This document shows, in pieces, positions 10,366 to 20,817 of a DNA stretch of 64,000 bases (its first letter is position 1; every line of letters starts with the position of its first letter). The notes under the pieces are model-generated. The model made no database searches. It saw only the letters and a list, made by a program, of their open reading frames with translations, and was not told where the DNA came from. Source of the DNA: Symbiodinium microadriaticum (Eukaryota > Sar > Dinophyceae > Suessiales > Symbiodiniaceae); NCBI GenBank assembly GCA_001939145.1, contig LSRX01000168.1, positions 206,343-270,342 on the forward strand, read 5' to 3'. A program made the position numbers and the translations under genes.

Positions 10366-10648
10366 GGGGTGTGCCTTCTAGTAAAGTAACCCCTTGTGAG
10401 CATATCTCTATACCTGTATGATCACACATATCATGCGCATGCAGCCAGGAAACCAGGAAATCCTTAAACGCTAAGCCCCAAACCAAACCCTACACCTCTA
10501 CCTTCGAAAAGGAAAACTAAACCCTAAACCGACGGTTTAGGGTCGAGGGGCCCTAAACCCCCAAGAAAAGCAAGGCCTTCACGATCCAGTTGTACAGGAG
10601 GTAGTGGCCATCGGAAATCACTTGCCTGGTCCACGGCTTGGGCTTTAA

Positions 10649-10756
10649 TGTAGGAGCCTTAAAATTAGAATTGGGTATTTGGGGTAGATTATACTATATG
10701 TACAATAAGGAGCGCCCAAAATAGTGTGGGAAATTATTAAGGCCCCCATACTGGGG
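10649..10756. mobile_element. MITE-like element, family E, copy 1
   Basis: It contains TAGGAGCCTTAAAATTAGAA, GGGGTAGATTATACTATA, CAATAAGGAGC, CCCAAAATAGTGTGGGAAAT and TATTAAGGCCCCCATA. Better preserved copies are at 37190 and 43970. Confidence 0.65.
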
Positions 10757-10865
10757 CCCAAGCCTAAGCCCTCAAGGCTGGTCCGGCGAACCTATACCCG
10801 AGGTTTGCAAAATCCTAAAACTTCCTAAGCGCGAAAAACCCAAGACCCTATAGAACCCCCATGTA

Positions 10866-10982
10866 AGCCATCAACCCGACAGGCTAACCCCACCCCCCAC
10901 CCCCCCCCCAAAAAAAACAGAGTCGTGGGTGATCTTATAATATGCTTATACAGGGTGTGTGTGTATATATATATATATATGT
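10866..10982. repeat. C/A homopolymer and GT/TA dinucleotide microsatellite
   Basis: C-rich run (CCCCACCCCCCAC then C9 and A8) followed, about 40 bp later, by GTGTGTGT and a run of about 9 TA units. Confidence 0.85.
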
Positions 10983-12229
10983 CCATAAGGGGATACAATT
11001 ACTAAGTCGACTTCTACAGTAGCCTCATCCACAAAAGCCCCGTAAGAAGGGATCATAGAAACCCCGAGTTCCTACTCCTTAAACCATAACACCCCCTCAT
11101 CCCTCAGCCGTAGTTTAGGGTTTAGGATTTAAGGTCTATTCCCTCAGCTGTTAGGGATTCAAATTAAGCTACCATAATCAAGAAACCCTATTATTTACTA
11201 TAGGTCCCAATTATGGTAATTTAAACAGAATCCTTTAACAAGAACCCTGTCAGCCGTAGTTTAGGGTCTAGGGTCTGAGACTCCTAAGAGGGTCTTGGGC
11301 TTTCTGGGGGAGGGTTTCCGGCTTTGGGGGGTAGGGTTTGGCAAGGGCTTAGGAGCCTTGGCATAATCCCTAAGCCCCAAACCCCTACCTGAATACCAGA
11401 AAAAGTTTGCTTTTCCGGACTTGTATAAGGGACTCAGAATAAACGACCCTAAAACGGTAGGCTAGCTAGGGTTTAGGCAGACTCTACACAGCACTCCTTG
11501 TACCTATAATGGTCCAAGTACATAATGATCCTATAATTATAAACCCTTATCGAACAGAGCCCCCCTAAACCCTCATTGCTGGGTGCTTTGGACACTCTGG
11601 GTACTCCAAGCCTTACAGTACCCTTAAAGGTACCCTTAAGGGAACCCTTGTAGTACCCTTGCGGGAAGCCGTTTTGGAACCCCCAAACACCCCAAAAGCC
11701 CTAAACCCTTAAACCCTGAACCCTTAAAGGAACCCTGAAAGTAGCCTGAAGGAACCGTTATAGGTACCCTTAAAGCGAGCCTTAAACGAATCCTGAATGG
11801 GCTACTGCCTCCAGAAGGCAGCGAAGATCCGCAGATTCAACGCGCTCCTCAGATGCATCGGCTTCGAGATCGCGATAACGTCTTCTTTGGGTTTTTGTTT
11901 GTAAAGGGTTCCTTTAAAGGGTTATATAGGGTTTAGGGTTCCTGCAAAGCGTCATTTAGGGTTCCTTTCAAGGGTTATATAGGGCTTACAAGTTTAAGGT
12001 GTGGGGCTTCGGGTTTATAGGGTTTGGGGTGTAGGGATTAGGGTTTATAGCGTTTAGGAATTCGTAAAGCCGAGAGGCAATCGATTCAGGTTTTTCTGGA
12101 TGCTTCTCCAAGGATCTGTAGAGCATTCAGGGTGTAGGGTTTAGGGGTTAGGGTTTAGGGGTCTTTGAGATTGGAAACAACCAAACTGGTGTAGCATGAT
12201 CCCGAAAGCGCCATGAACCTGTACCGTAA
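10983..12229. other. Gene-free stretch with degenerate telomere-like words
   Basis: CCCTTAAAGGNACCCTT-type repeats lie near 11620-11800. Between 11905 and 11995, GGGTTCCTTTMAAGGGTTATATAGGG-like units are repeated twice. From 12001 to 12160 TTTAGGG-type words are frequent. No gene is seen. Confidence 0.55.
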
Positions 12230-12305
12230 ATACTTACAAGCCTTAATGTACCTATACAAGAAACCCCTTGAAGGCCAAAGTATATACTGTATGATTACGT
12301 GGACC
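12230..12305. mobile_element. Family O-like element, partial
   Basis: It contains GTACCTATACAAG, CTTGAAGGCCAAAGTATATA and TACGTGGACCC, matching the second half of the family O copy at 48512-48606. Confidence 0.5.
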
Positions 12306-12412
12306 CAGAGAACCCAATACCCCTTAATTAACAAATATACCTTAAATTCTAGGGGCCTTAATATTATGATTTACGGTATACTCCTTAGTTAAAGGGTATT
12401 GGGCTCTCTGGG
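12303..12412. mobile_element. Hairpin element, unclassified
   Basis: Long inverted ends: CCCAGAGAACCCAATACCCC TTAATTAA on the left and TTAGTTAAAGGGTATTGGGC TCTCTGGG on the right. The centre is AT-rich with AGGGGCCTTAATATTATGA, reminiscent of family E. No second copy is seen in this window. Confidence 0.65.
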
Positions 12413-12734
12413 GAGCCTGAAGGGATGATACTGAACTATATGGGGATACTTGTGCGAATAGTTCAGATCCCTGTAGTGCAGGTTCCACACAGCTATATAG
12501 CAACTATACTGGCCCTGAAATTTACAGGAGTCCCAAAGTATATGCTCTATCGGTACGATGGGGGGAGCATTGATTAGGAAAAGGGTTTTGGAGTATGCTG
12601 TAATACGAATAGGCATACTTAATTGGTCCCACTCGTGTATCGCATGGACCCTCATAGTGCAAATGGGTAATCCAACATCCGAGGAGTAAGGGTTCGCTAT
12701 TTTGTGTAGTGCTCTGACTTCCAGTCAGACTCTG

Positions 12735-12832
12735 GGGTTTCGGGTTTAAGGTTGGGGGCTTAGTGTTTTAGGGTTTAGGGTTTACTGTTTTGGGGTTTAG
12801 GGTTTAAAGGTTTAGGGTTCAGGGTTATTTTT
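12735..12832. repeat. TTTAGGG-type telomere-like tract
   Basis: GGGTTTAAGG, TTTAGGGTTTAGGGTTTACT and related words over about 95 bp. Confidence 0.8.
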
Positions 12833-12907
12833 AGGATGTCGGGTATTGTAAAGCGGGGCAAGAAAGCACTTTGAGGAATTCTGCAGCGACAACATTGGGG
12901 CTTCCGG

Positions 12908-13003
12908 CATTTCAGGTTCCCAGAGCGTTCCATATATACTATACCATTCAGGTCCCCAAAGACCATCTTAATTCTGGCTGCGGGGACCCATTAATTCCAT
13001 GAT
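12908..13003. mobile_element. MITE-like element, family C, copy 2, right end lost
   Basis: It starts CCCAGAGCGTTCCATATATA and contains CAGGTCCCCAAAGACCATC and GGGGACCCATTAATTCCATG, as in family C copies at 17297 and 43776. It lacks the closing ACCCTCTGGG and lies directly against the LINE fossil. Confidence 0.6.
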
Positions 13004-13079
13004 AAGAAATAAGCGTATATCGTCGTCGGAAAAGACGTACCCTTCCACAGGGGTTGCGTCCAGAAAAGGCCACCATCCT

Positions 13080-13740
13080 CAGCGACCTTGCCGAGCGGGG
13101 AGTTCAGGAGGAAGACCAAGCCTTTCTCCCCAACCACGCCACCCTCGCCAGGAAGCGCGAGTCCGACGCAAAGATACCTCAGTTTTCCGCAGGCCACCCA
13201 GCATCGAGATGAGAGCGACTTCTTCATTGAACGCCAAGGCATTCCGTGACTAGCCCGGACGAGACCTCAGAGTCGAGTGGGGCTTGGTGCGAGTCCTCAG
13301 TGCCACGTAGGCGGGATGGGAACATTCCCAAAGCACATGCTCAACAGACGGCACGCAAGGCCCCCCGCAGTCGTGGCACACATGCCTAACTGCTCCCGAA
13401 GGAGCCCACCTAGCGTCCGTACTCATGCCACCGCACATGACAGCAACCGCGTCGCCTGAGACAGCTCGGGCGAGCTTGCAAAGCCTCTCTGCAAGAGCTG
13501 GAGTGACCGAACGTTTGCAGATCTAGCAACAGCAGAGTCCCTCCTAGTGTTCGACCTCAGCCACTCCTCAATGCGGGCAACTCTCCAAGCCACACGCAAA
13601 GCGTGAGCCGCCGCATTGCGGGCGTTCAAAGGAGCCAGGATGTCATAGCAGTGTCTGCCAGAGCCCCAGCAACCCCACCGTCGAGGACGAGGCCGCCATC
13701 CCCACCGCGAAATGGCGGAACTGAGCGGATATATGGACAC
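13080..13740 (-). pseudogene. Decayed non-LTR (LINE-type) retrotransposon C-terminus
   Basis: Minus-strand translation gives a C-X2-C-X9-H-X4-C motif (VCHDCGG...VEHVLWEC, 13322-13378). It resembles the zinc-binding motif found near the C-terminus of many LINE polyproteins, after the reverse transcriptase and RNase H regions. Upstream in another frame is LNARNAAAHALRVAWRVARI, and the frame carrying the motif begins with VTPALAERLCKLARAVSGDA. The frame change near 13500-13530 implies at least one indel. Downstream the motif frame meets a TAG at 13250-13252 and then continues protein-like (NALAFNEEVALISMLGGLRK). No reverse transcriptase region is visible, so this is a 5'-truncated, inactive fragment, as is usual for LINEs. 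The family match is by motif pattern only. Confidence 0.55.
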
Positions 13741-13810
13741 TCTGAGGATGAAAGAGGGTTTCAGGGTATTCGTGCCACAAACCTGCTGAGCTGAGATTGA
13801 TGATGGGGCC

Positions 13811-14031
13811 CGAATCCCAGAGGGTCCATATAATGATAGAAATCCTGCATTGCCTTATTCAGGAGCCTAAACTAACAGGAATTCTGGTATATTCCTTCTT
13901 ATGGGTCATGCAGGATTTAATTCATCAACGGTAGTACTATTCTGGAATTGGGTCCCAGAACCATAGTAAGGATGGCTTTTGCGGGTCCTGATTCCATAAT
14001 GGCAGTATATACGGAGCCTCTGGGCAAGGGA
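13811..14031. mobile_element. MITE-like element, family C, copy 1, interrupted by B1
   Basis: The left end CCCAGAGGGTCCATATA and the right end TATACGGAGCCTCTGGG form the family C inverted repeat. Between them are GGGTCCCAGAACCATAGTA, AGGATGGC and TTCCATAATGG. The left part is split by a family B element at about 13832-13929. Confidence 0.65.
13832..13929. mobile_element. MITE-like element, family B, copy 1, nested in C1
   Basis: It contains AAATCCTGCATTGCC at the left, GGAATTCTGGTATATTCCTT in the middle and CATGCAGGATTTAATTCATC at the right. Other copies: 18150, 35565, 42982 and 62725. Confidence 0.7.
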
Positions 14032-15129
14032 CGATAGATAAAGGTAGGAAGCCGCGTCACATAAAGGCTGGCGCCAAAACTTGAACCCGAAATAGCCGAC
14101 CGTTTTAAAGATTATCAGAAAAAAACAGAATAAGAAACCCGAAATCCAGGGAACAATCAGTATACAAGTCTCCTTTGTCCGAGTTCTTCGTACTCATACA
14201 TGCTCCAAAGACCAGGATCCTTCTTGTACCCTCAAGTAAGGGTATATGGTCCCAAATGAGGGGTACTTAGGGTCTAATAATAGAGGGTAGATGGAGGGCC
14301 TAGGGAGTTAACTTGTAACTTCTACATACCTTTTACATCTACGTACACATTTATTTTCGGGTTCCTGGAAGGTTTCGTGTAAAATCCCCAAACCCTAAAC
14401 CCCTAAAGTCAAAACCCAATGCCCTGAGAGACCGAGAGTCTTGAACTCACCACCGACCTCGCACTCTTGGCTGGTCATCACCTGGTTTTAGGGTTTAGGG
14501 TTGGGGGTGTGTTTAGGGTTTACGGGGGGTCAGGCTTTACCCATGGGCTTCAAAGTAGTTCCTTTTTGGGATTACCTTTTATATATTTTTCACTCACCCT
14601 AAACCCTAAACCCAAAACTCTGAACCCTGCACATTTGAAACCCCAAGGACAGCTTTCTGCTTGAAGTTTCTGGGCTTGGGGCTTCTTTTGTCTCCCTGAG
14701 GTTCAATGTGATCTGCTGGAGCAGCAAGCCAAAATCACCATGCACCCACATCTGAATTACTGAACCCCGCTGTCCAGAGCTGACATGCGTCGATGTACGA
14801 CAAGAAAAAGCATGATTCGTTTGTTTATGATGTGCATATATACATATCCCATCATATAGCTGTACGCGTGTGAATCATGAAGAACAGTGTGTTTTACGTA
14901 TGTGCTCTGCTTACGTGCCTTCGCGTAGACATGTGTGTGTGTGTGTTTTGCCAACAATGCTGCGAAGCTTCGGAACGCACCTATATGGGCAGCAACACAA
15001 TTTGAAGAAGCGACGTCAACTGCACTGGGGAGCATTACGTCGCCTGCTGCACACGGGAGGAGAGGCACCAGGTCCTCATCCGCGATTCTTCCATAGGATT
15101 TCGGTCGCGCATGCGTGTACAAACTGACA
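14032..15129. other. Gene-free stretch
   Basis: It holds CCCTAAA/TTTAGGG words near 14388 and 14485-14620 and a short GT run at 14931-14946. Overlapping open frames at 14757-15127 on both strands carry no recognisable motif and are not called genes. Confidence 0.5.
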
Positions 15130-15395
15130 AAAACCCAGACCCAAACCCCTCCAAAACCCTCAACCCCCTAATCCAAGGCCCTGTAGCCCTAGACCCGTAA
15201 ATCCTAAACCGTAAAGCCCTAAAGCCTAAACCCTATAACCCTAGACCTCTGAACCCTGTACACCTAAGCCCTATCAGCCCTAAACCGTATAACCCTAGAC
15301 CCCTGAACCCTATACCCTAAACCCTCAAACCCAAAACCCTGTAACTCCTAGACCTCTGAACCCTATACACCTAAGCCTTATCAGCCCTAAATACC
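15130..15395. repeat. Degenerate CCCTAAA array with a longer-period unit
   Basis: Telomere-like words arranged in a repeated order: CCCTATAACCCTAGACC, CTGAACCCT, ACACCTAAGCC and TATCAGCCCTAAA. The order recurs at least twice in 265 bp, so a block of diverged units has itself been duplicated. Confidence 0.75.
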
Positions 15396-15513
15396 GAACT
15401 CGGGAGACGGCCTTGCGTGTCTCCAAGCCTGGTGCAATGACCATCGCCTGGTTGCTGTACACCTGGCAGGGTTTAGGGTTTAGGGTCTATGGTTTAAGGT
15501 TTAGTTAGGGTTG

Positions 15514-15612
15514 GGGACCTATGTAGTAGAACTTAAGCCTTCTATGTTCGGAATTGCTCTTATGATGTTGGGGAAGTATCTCCCATAACAGTACCTAGGA
15601 CCCTTTGGGAGT
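15514..15612. mobile_element. MITE-like element, family J, copy 2
   Basis: It contains CCTATGTAGTAGAACTTAAG, CTTATGATGTTGGGGAAG and TATCTCCCATAACAGTACCT, then AGGACCCTTTGG. The right 60 bp nearly match J1 at 5860-5920. Confidence 0.65.
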
Positions 15613-15753
15613 GTCGCACGACCCTGTTGTGCTATAGATGACTTGGTTAGGAATTAGTAACCTACTGTTCAAGTAAGTACCTGGAGCCCTAGGATATCAC
15701 TCCAGAGGTAATCTTGGCGCAGCGGTTTTAAACACCCTAAAACCCGACACCGA

Positions 15754-15835
15754 TAATCTGGGTGCAACCGTTGCGGTTTTTCGGGTAGCATAGGACCCGT
15801 TGGGATCATCTGGGTGCAACAGCTACGCTTTTTGC
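15754..15835. repeat. Short imperfect direct repeat
   Basis: ATCTGGGTGCAAC is followed by a G/C-rich CGNTTTTT segment in two copies about 50 bp apart. Confidence 0.6.
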
Positions 15836-15960
15836 CTAAACCCTACACCCTAAACCCTAAAGCCCTAAAGCCCTAAAACCCTAAAACCTAAACCCTATAA
15901 ACCAAAAGCCCTAAACCCTAAACCCGATATAAACCCTAAACCCTAAATCCTACAAAACCC
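15836..15960. repeat. CCCTAAA-type telomere-like array
   Basis: Tandem CCCTAAA, CCCTAAAG and CCCTAAAAC variants over about 120 bp. Confidence 0.85.
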
Positions 15961-16035
15961 TAGCGCAATGACTGGCCAGGCCCTCCAGCAGGCGTAAAGC
16001 TTGAGGAAACTCTGGGCTTCCCCGATGTTGTTGGT

Positions 16036-16182
16036 TTGGGGTTTAGGGGTTTAAGGGTTTAGGGGTTTAAGGGTTTAGGGGTTTAGAGTTTAGGGGTTTA
16101 GGGGTTTAGGGTTTCGGGTTTAGGGGTTTAGGTGTTTAGGGCTTCGGGTTTAGGGTTTCGGGGTTTATAAATTAAGGTTTAG
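16036..16182. repeat. TTTAGGG(G)-type telomere-like array
   Basis: Tandem TTTAGGGG and TTTAAGGG units with occasional TTCGGG variants. It lies about 75 bp from the C-strand array at 15836-15960 and in the opposite orientation. Confidence 0.85.
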
Positions 16183-17296
16183 GGCCGGTGCGGGTGTAGG
16201 GTTCTGAAGATAGACAAAGCAAGCAGAATCGACCCTAAAACCCTCTCAGCGCGAAGCCCTCAAGCCTAGTTCTTAAGTCCTCGGCGTTAGAGCCTCAAGA
16301 GGAAACGGCTTAGAGTCTAGGGTTTAAGCAATGGGCAACGTCGAAGATAAGGATACTGGCTCGTAGGTTTTATATGGCTTAGGGAGGCTAGGTTTGGGCT
16401 TGAATGTTCTAATCTTCTGGGCTCATAGTTCAAGCCTCATGGCTGGTGAAAGTGTCGAAGAGTCTTCCAAACCGAACACAAACCCTACACCCTAAACCCT
16501 AAACCGTAGAGGATTGTGACAGAGGTGCCGTGAAGAGAGTCAGAAGTACGGTTAAGAAGGGCACCGCAAGCGGTCTCCCCAATACTACGTAGGACATGGC
16601 CCCTACCTCCCAGAGATTCGAAAGGGTTTAAGGGTTTAGGGTTTACATAGAGGAATATTTCTTCCTTTAATTTGAGGAACCTGGCTTGTTCGCTTACTCC
16701 AGAAGCAAAGCTTCAACCCGAAACCCAGCAAGCGTCTAGAGCCGTAATAGGCCTGGTACTCGTCGCATTCGAAGATGCCGGCGTGCTGCGCATACTGCAT
16801 TTGAATCAATCCTGGTGTGGCTCAGCTTGCCCTAAACCTTAAACTCAGCTTGCGGTGGGGCTCAGAAAATCCGTCAAGTCTGCACCCAGTGTCCCAGTGT
16901 ATCCGAAATTATGAGAATAAGGTTTTGGGTTATAATACAGCATATAACTTAATGCTTAACTTAAGTACAGGTATATAGCACCATAGTATAACAGTTCTGT
17001 TTTGAGGCTTTTTAGGGCCCTTGCTATCATCTGCTCGCCAAAACCGTAACCCTACGCAACCATTATTCCAAGCCCGGGTGCCTAATTATTGGATCCTTTG
17101 GGCCCGTTTAGCGTTCCTTAAGGACGAAATTAGCCCTGAAAGGGGTTTAAGCTTCATATGCCATCTAGGAATTCATAGTATAAGGGTATAGGGCCCCTGC
17201 TTTTAAGGGTCTTTCGACCTTAAGGTTCAGGGTTCTAACGCCAGAAAGGAATGGGGAAGCTGCAGCATCCAGTCGCCGCAGAGTCAGATTTCTGTA
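16183..17296. other. Gene-free stretch
   Basis: Scattered telomere-like words (16315, 16490, 16625) in otherwise unique-looking sequence. No open frame with coding character was seen. Confidence 0.5.
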
Positions 17297-17427
17297 CCCA
17301 GAGAGTCCATACATACTACCGGAATCTACCGGACTCCGGACTTAGATCCCAAAAGTGACGATCGTTCTTAATTACGGCTATGGGGACTCAATTCCATAAT
17401 AGTCGTATACATGAACCCTCTGGGGTA
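17297..17427. mobile_element. MITE-like element, family C, copy 3
   Basis: Inverted ends ACCCAGAGAGTCCATACATA and TATACATGAACCCTCTGGGG. The interior holds GGGGACTCAATTCCATAATA. About 130 bp, with no coding capacity. Confidence 0.7.
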
Positions 17428-18149
17428 GGGATGCTGTGAACACTTGATGTACAAATCCGAAATGATCGTTGCTCCGTCAACACAGCATCTAAGCAGCGCA
17501 CTGTGGACCAGAACAGATGCTGATACAGAACACGAATTCCACAGCTGCAACATGAGGGTCTAAGGGTTCAGGGTTTAGGGGTTCAGGCCTGTATAGTAGC
17601 TCCTTGGGTTGGCCAGCGATTCTTTCTGCATCTGAAGACAAATCAGATGAACAACATTATCTCAGCAGAGGACCCCAACAGCGAAAGACAGATAACCAAC
17701 AAATGATTTCAAACGATTTAACCCGCATTTGATGACAGCCCGAGATATAACCACAGCAGAGACTGTAATGGGTAGCCTATTGACCTACTCCTCGAAGCCA
17801 ACAGAACCCCTCACGAAGGCCCCCCATCGCGGGGCCTACTTCGTAGGAATAAGGCACCTGCCGGCTGGGTTTACGGTTGCTAGTTCTCATAGGGTCTACT
17901 TGCGGGGTCCTGGCAGGGTTGGGGCATGCGGGTGTAGCTCGGGCGTATGTTGTAGTCCGCGGGTTCTGCAGAAAACTCTCACAAGGTCCAAGTATGGCAT
18001 GTACTTTTGGGGTCCAAGCAGCCACTAGAACCTATTATATTGGTGCCTGAACCTCCTTTTGAGCCGGTTTTAAGTGAACAGCATGACGATTCCACATAGA
18101 AGTCGACAGTCTGCCCGTGTCAGCACAGCAGGGATTTTCGCGTCGTGTA

Positions 18150-18252
18150 CGGATGATGATATACATGCTGCATTACCCAGAATAAGGCATGTGTACCATG
18201 AATTCCCATAGTTTAGGGTCCTTGTAAGGTAACGCAGGATTTAAATCATCAG
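18150..18252. mobile_element. MITE-like element, family B, copy 2
   Basis: Left end GGATGATGATATACATGCTG, then CATTACC, TACCATGAATTCCCATAG and TTTAGGGTCCTTG. Right end AACGCAGGATTTAAATCATC. Confidence 0.7.
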
Positions 18253-18351
18253 CCGTAGGGTTCGGGGTCGACTTACAGTCCAGGGGTGTGGCTTTTCGCG
18301 GCTTGAGGTTCACTCAGGCTCCTACCTGTAGACTTTATAGCGTCACCCAGA

Positions 18352-18438
18352 AGCTCCTTGGTAGCTCCTTTTTGGGATTACTTTAGTAGGATCCTAAATA
18401 ACAACCACAACAAAGGAACTACTAAGGAGCCTATGGGT
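18352..18438. mobile_element. MITE-like element, family A, copy 1
   Basis: Inverted ends AGCTCCTTGGTAGCTCC and GGAACTACTAAGGAGCCTA. The centre is TTTTTGGGATTAC and AGGATCCTAAAT. Confidence 0.75.
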
Positions 18439-19028
18439 AGCCTGATAACCTCAAGAGGCTCCGAAGGGCCTTGCTGGCCAAACGTGCGGAGACCCTGCTA
18501 GCTGCAGTGTAAACCAGGCAAGACGGAGGCAGGAGTCTCTTGTGCTTACTATGCAAGGCCTGCAGCTGTAAATCCAAGCTATCGACGAGCTGCAGCACTA
18601 ATTGTTCTTGTCTTAATGTTTTGGGGCGAACCCCAAGACTCAAAGAATACTTGGGGGCAGGGCCTGTGATGAGCATGCGCTAGACAGTGACCAAACACGG
18701 CGGTGCACAAAGGCGAACGCTTGTTTTGGGTTTACGGTTGTGTCCCGCAAAATAGAACCACCGGATTTGCTCAGCAGTTGCGAGCTAATTGCATAAACAC
18801 CTATAAACCCTGGATTTTCAAACTAAGCCCTAAGCCTAAACGCCTAAAGCCCAAAATCATCCACCTGGTTAAACCGACCCAGAAATAGCTCTTTCATAAT
18901 GGAGACCCAAAAATTCCTCACATGGGTGCTGGTCCAAACTAGGGTTTCTCTTGCGCTCCCAATCTGTAGGGTGCTGTATTGAGAGCAGAACTGTCTAGGG
19001 TTCCGCAAAGGGACCACGAAGTTGACAG

Positions 19029-19132
19029 TTACCCGTAGGCTCCTTAGTACTAGTAGTTCCTCTTTGTGGCTTATATTTAGGATCCTATAAGGTAATCCCC
19101 AAAAAAGGAACTACTGAGGAGCCTATGGGCAC
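19029..19132. mobile_element. MITE-like element, family A, copy 2
   Basis: Inverted ends ACCCGTAGGCTCCTTAGTA and ACTGAGGAGCCTATGGGC. The centre is in the opposite orientation to A1 (TTATATTTAGGATCCTATAA). Confidence 0.75.
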
Positions 19133-19320
19133 CTACATCAAGAACCCTCTCCTTTGAATCGATATCAGGGGTTCACTGGCTTGCTGAAGCTTGCAAGTCC
19201 CAAACCCGAGATCCTTATAAGCGAGCTTCTGGCACCCCTGCAGTACATGTATACAGAACCTTCTTGGAGTTATTCCTGCTTCATTGTCTGTATAATCCTC
19301 ATCCCTATAACCCTACAGAG

Positions 19321-19437
19321 ACACTCCTTAGTAGCTCGTTTTTGGGATTACCTTTTAGGATCCTAAATATAAACCACAAGACCCGAAACCCTAAATCCTA
19401 AACCACAACAAGGAACCACTAAGGAGTCTGTGGGTAA
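19321..19437. mobile_element. MITE-like element, family A, copy 3, with telomere-like insert
   Basis: The family A ends (ACTCCTTAGTAGCTCG and CACTAAGGAGTCTGTGGG) enclose an extra 29 bp at 19380-19408. The extra stretch reads as telomere-like words (CCCGAAACCCTAAATCCTAA). ACCACAA stands at both edges (19373-19379 and 19402-19408). Confidence 0.75.
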
Positions 19438-19584
19438 ACCTCAAATCGAAACTCCAGGGCACCACCAAGGCCAGGCAAAAGATGCTTTTGGCTTTGGATG
19501 GCTCCGACCTGTCTCTGCCGATCTAATTGGGCAAACGATTGAGGATCCTTTCGGCAACGTGTAAAGGTTCCAGAAGGGCTCTAT

Positions 19585-19672
19585 AATAGGGTTTAGGGTT
19601 CCAAAAGGGTTCAAGGGTTTAGGGTTCCATAAGGGTTCAAGGGTTGAGGGTTCCATAAGGCTTCTAGGGTTC
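19585..19672. repeat. Short tandem of GGGTTCCATAAGG units with telomere-like words
   Basis: Three units of roughly 35 bp, each GGGTTCC(A) ... AAGGGTTCAAGGGTTTA. Confidence 0.65.
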
Positions 19673-20047
19673 AGGGATGAGTTGCTTAGTTCTACGAGGT
19701 TTTGGGGTTGCGGGACTTTGTCGTTACAAAAAGTGTAGCTCAGGGTGACAGGATTTCTGGCTTGAGGATTGAGGCCTATTGCGGGTCCTTCAAATCTGGG
19801 CTTCCCAAGCTGACGTTCAGGGTTTATAGGGTTTAGTTAAGGTTTTGGGCTGATGGATATCGAGCGGTTTATGGGGCATGTATGAAAGGTTATACAGTTA
19901 TATCAGAACATGATCCGGCTTATGGAACTTAATCCGGGCATGGTGCCGGTGTCGTTGTCAGGCTTTGACCAGTTCAGATCTCCACAGACGCCCAGGTTCC
20001 TAAAGAGTTGATAACTCCCTTCGGCCGTATGAACCCCCTCCATAAAT

Positions 20048-20145
20048 GGGGAAATAGGGGACCCTAAATAGTACCCTAAATAGTAGGATCCTTGTTGTAA
20101 GGACTCCAAAATAAGTTTAAGGCACCCGAATTTTCGGAAAGTCCC
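20048..20145. mobile_element. MITE-like element, family L, copy 2
   Basis: It contains TGGGGAAATAGGGGACCC, AAATAGTACCCTAAATAGTA, GGATCCTTGTT and ATTTTCGGAAAGTCCC. The better preserved copy is in the palindrome (57254-57359 and its mirror). It overlaps a 158-codon open frame (19903-20379, minus), which is therefore unlikely to be a gene. Confidence 0.6.
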
Positions 20146-20729
20146 AAATCGAGAGGAGAACGATCCATCATGTATGCGACGGGGCTTCGCTAGGGCTTCA
20201 TCGGCCTCAGGGCTTGTGGCTTCTTGAAGAAATTTCGAAACCAGGAGCAGCATTGCACATGGTGTATACAACCTTACAAGATGCGTGCACGGGAGTGCTT
20301 GTAGAGCTTGGGACACTTTTTTGAGGTGATGGGGCTTATGCAAAACACCTTTAGGGGTTGAGGGTGTAGGGTTACCCAATTCATTTGGGCATTAGTGCGA
20401 CATTAGGTTCGCCTTAAGGAGCCAGGAGCCAAGGTACCCCAAACCCTTCTCGCTGCTGGCCAGTCCAAGCCGTAACCCGCTAAACCCTGAACACGATCTT
20501 TCGGGCTCTTGAATGAGATGTGCCTGAATGTTTCCTTGTTTAAGTTTTGAAGATTCCGTGGTCAGAATGCTTTACATGTTTCTGAAAGGCACGTTCTGGC
20601 GAACCCCAACAATCTACCTTTTCAAGGCTCCTGAACTACACTTCCTCGACCCAACATAAGCACGACGTAACCGAGTACCCAACCTCCTGAACTGGAAATG
20701 CCTAAATGACGGAGTCGCGACAGCCCTAA

Positions 20730-20817
20730 CCCTTAGGCTCAAAGTAGCCCAAAAGCCTTATATAGTATGGTCTTTGGGCCCAAAAGCTATGAAATATGAG
20801 TCCTTAGAGCCTTAGGG
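20730..20817. mobile_element. MITE, family P, copy 2, with TAA duplication
   Basis: 88 bp with ends CCCTTAGGCTC and GAGCCTTAGGG, flanked by TAA at 20727-20729 and 20818-20820. The interior matches copies at 604 and 30898. Confidence 0.75.

Noticed and set aside
19903-20379. 158-codon frame on the minus strand
   Set aside because: It reads through MITE family L copy 2 and ends of telomere-like words. No domain is seen.
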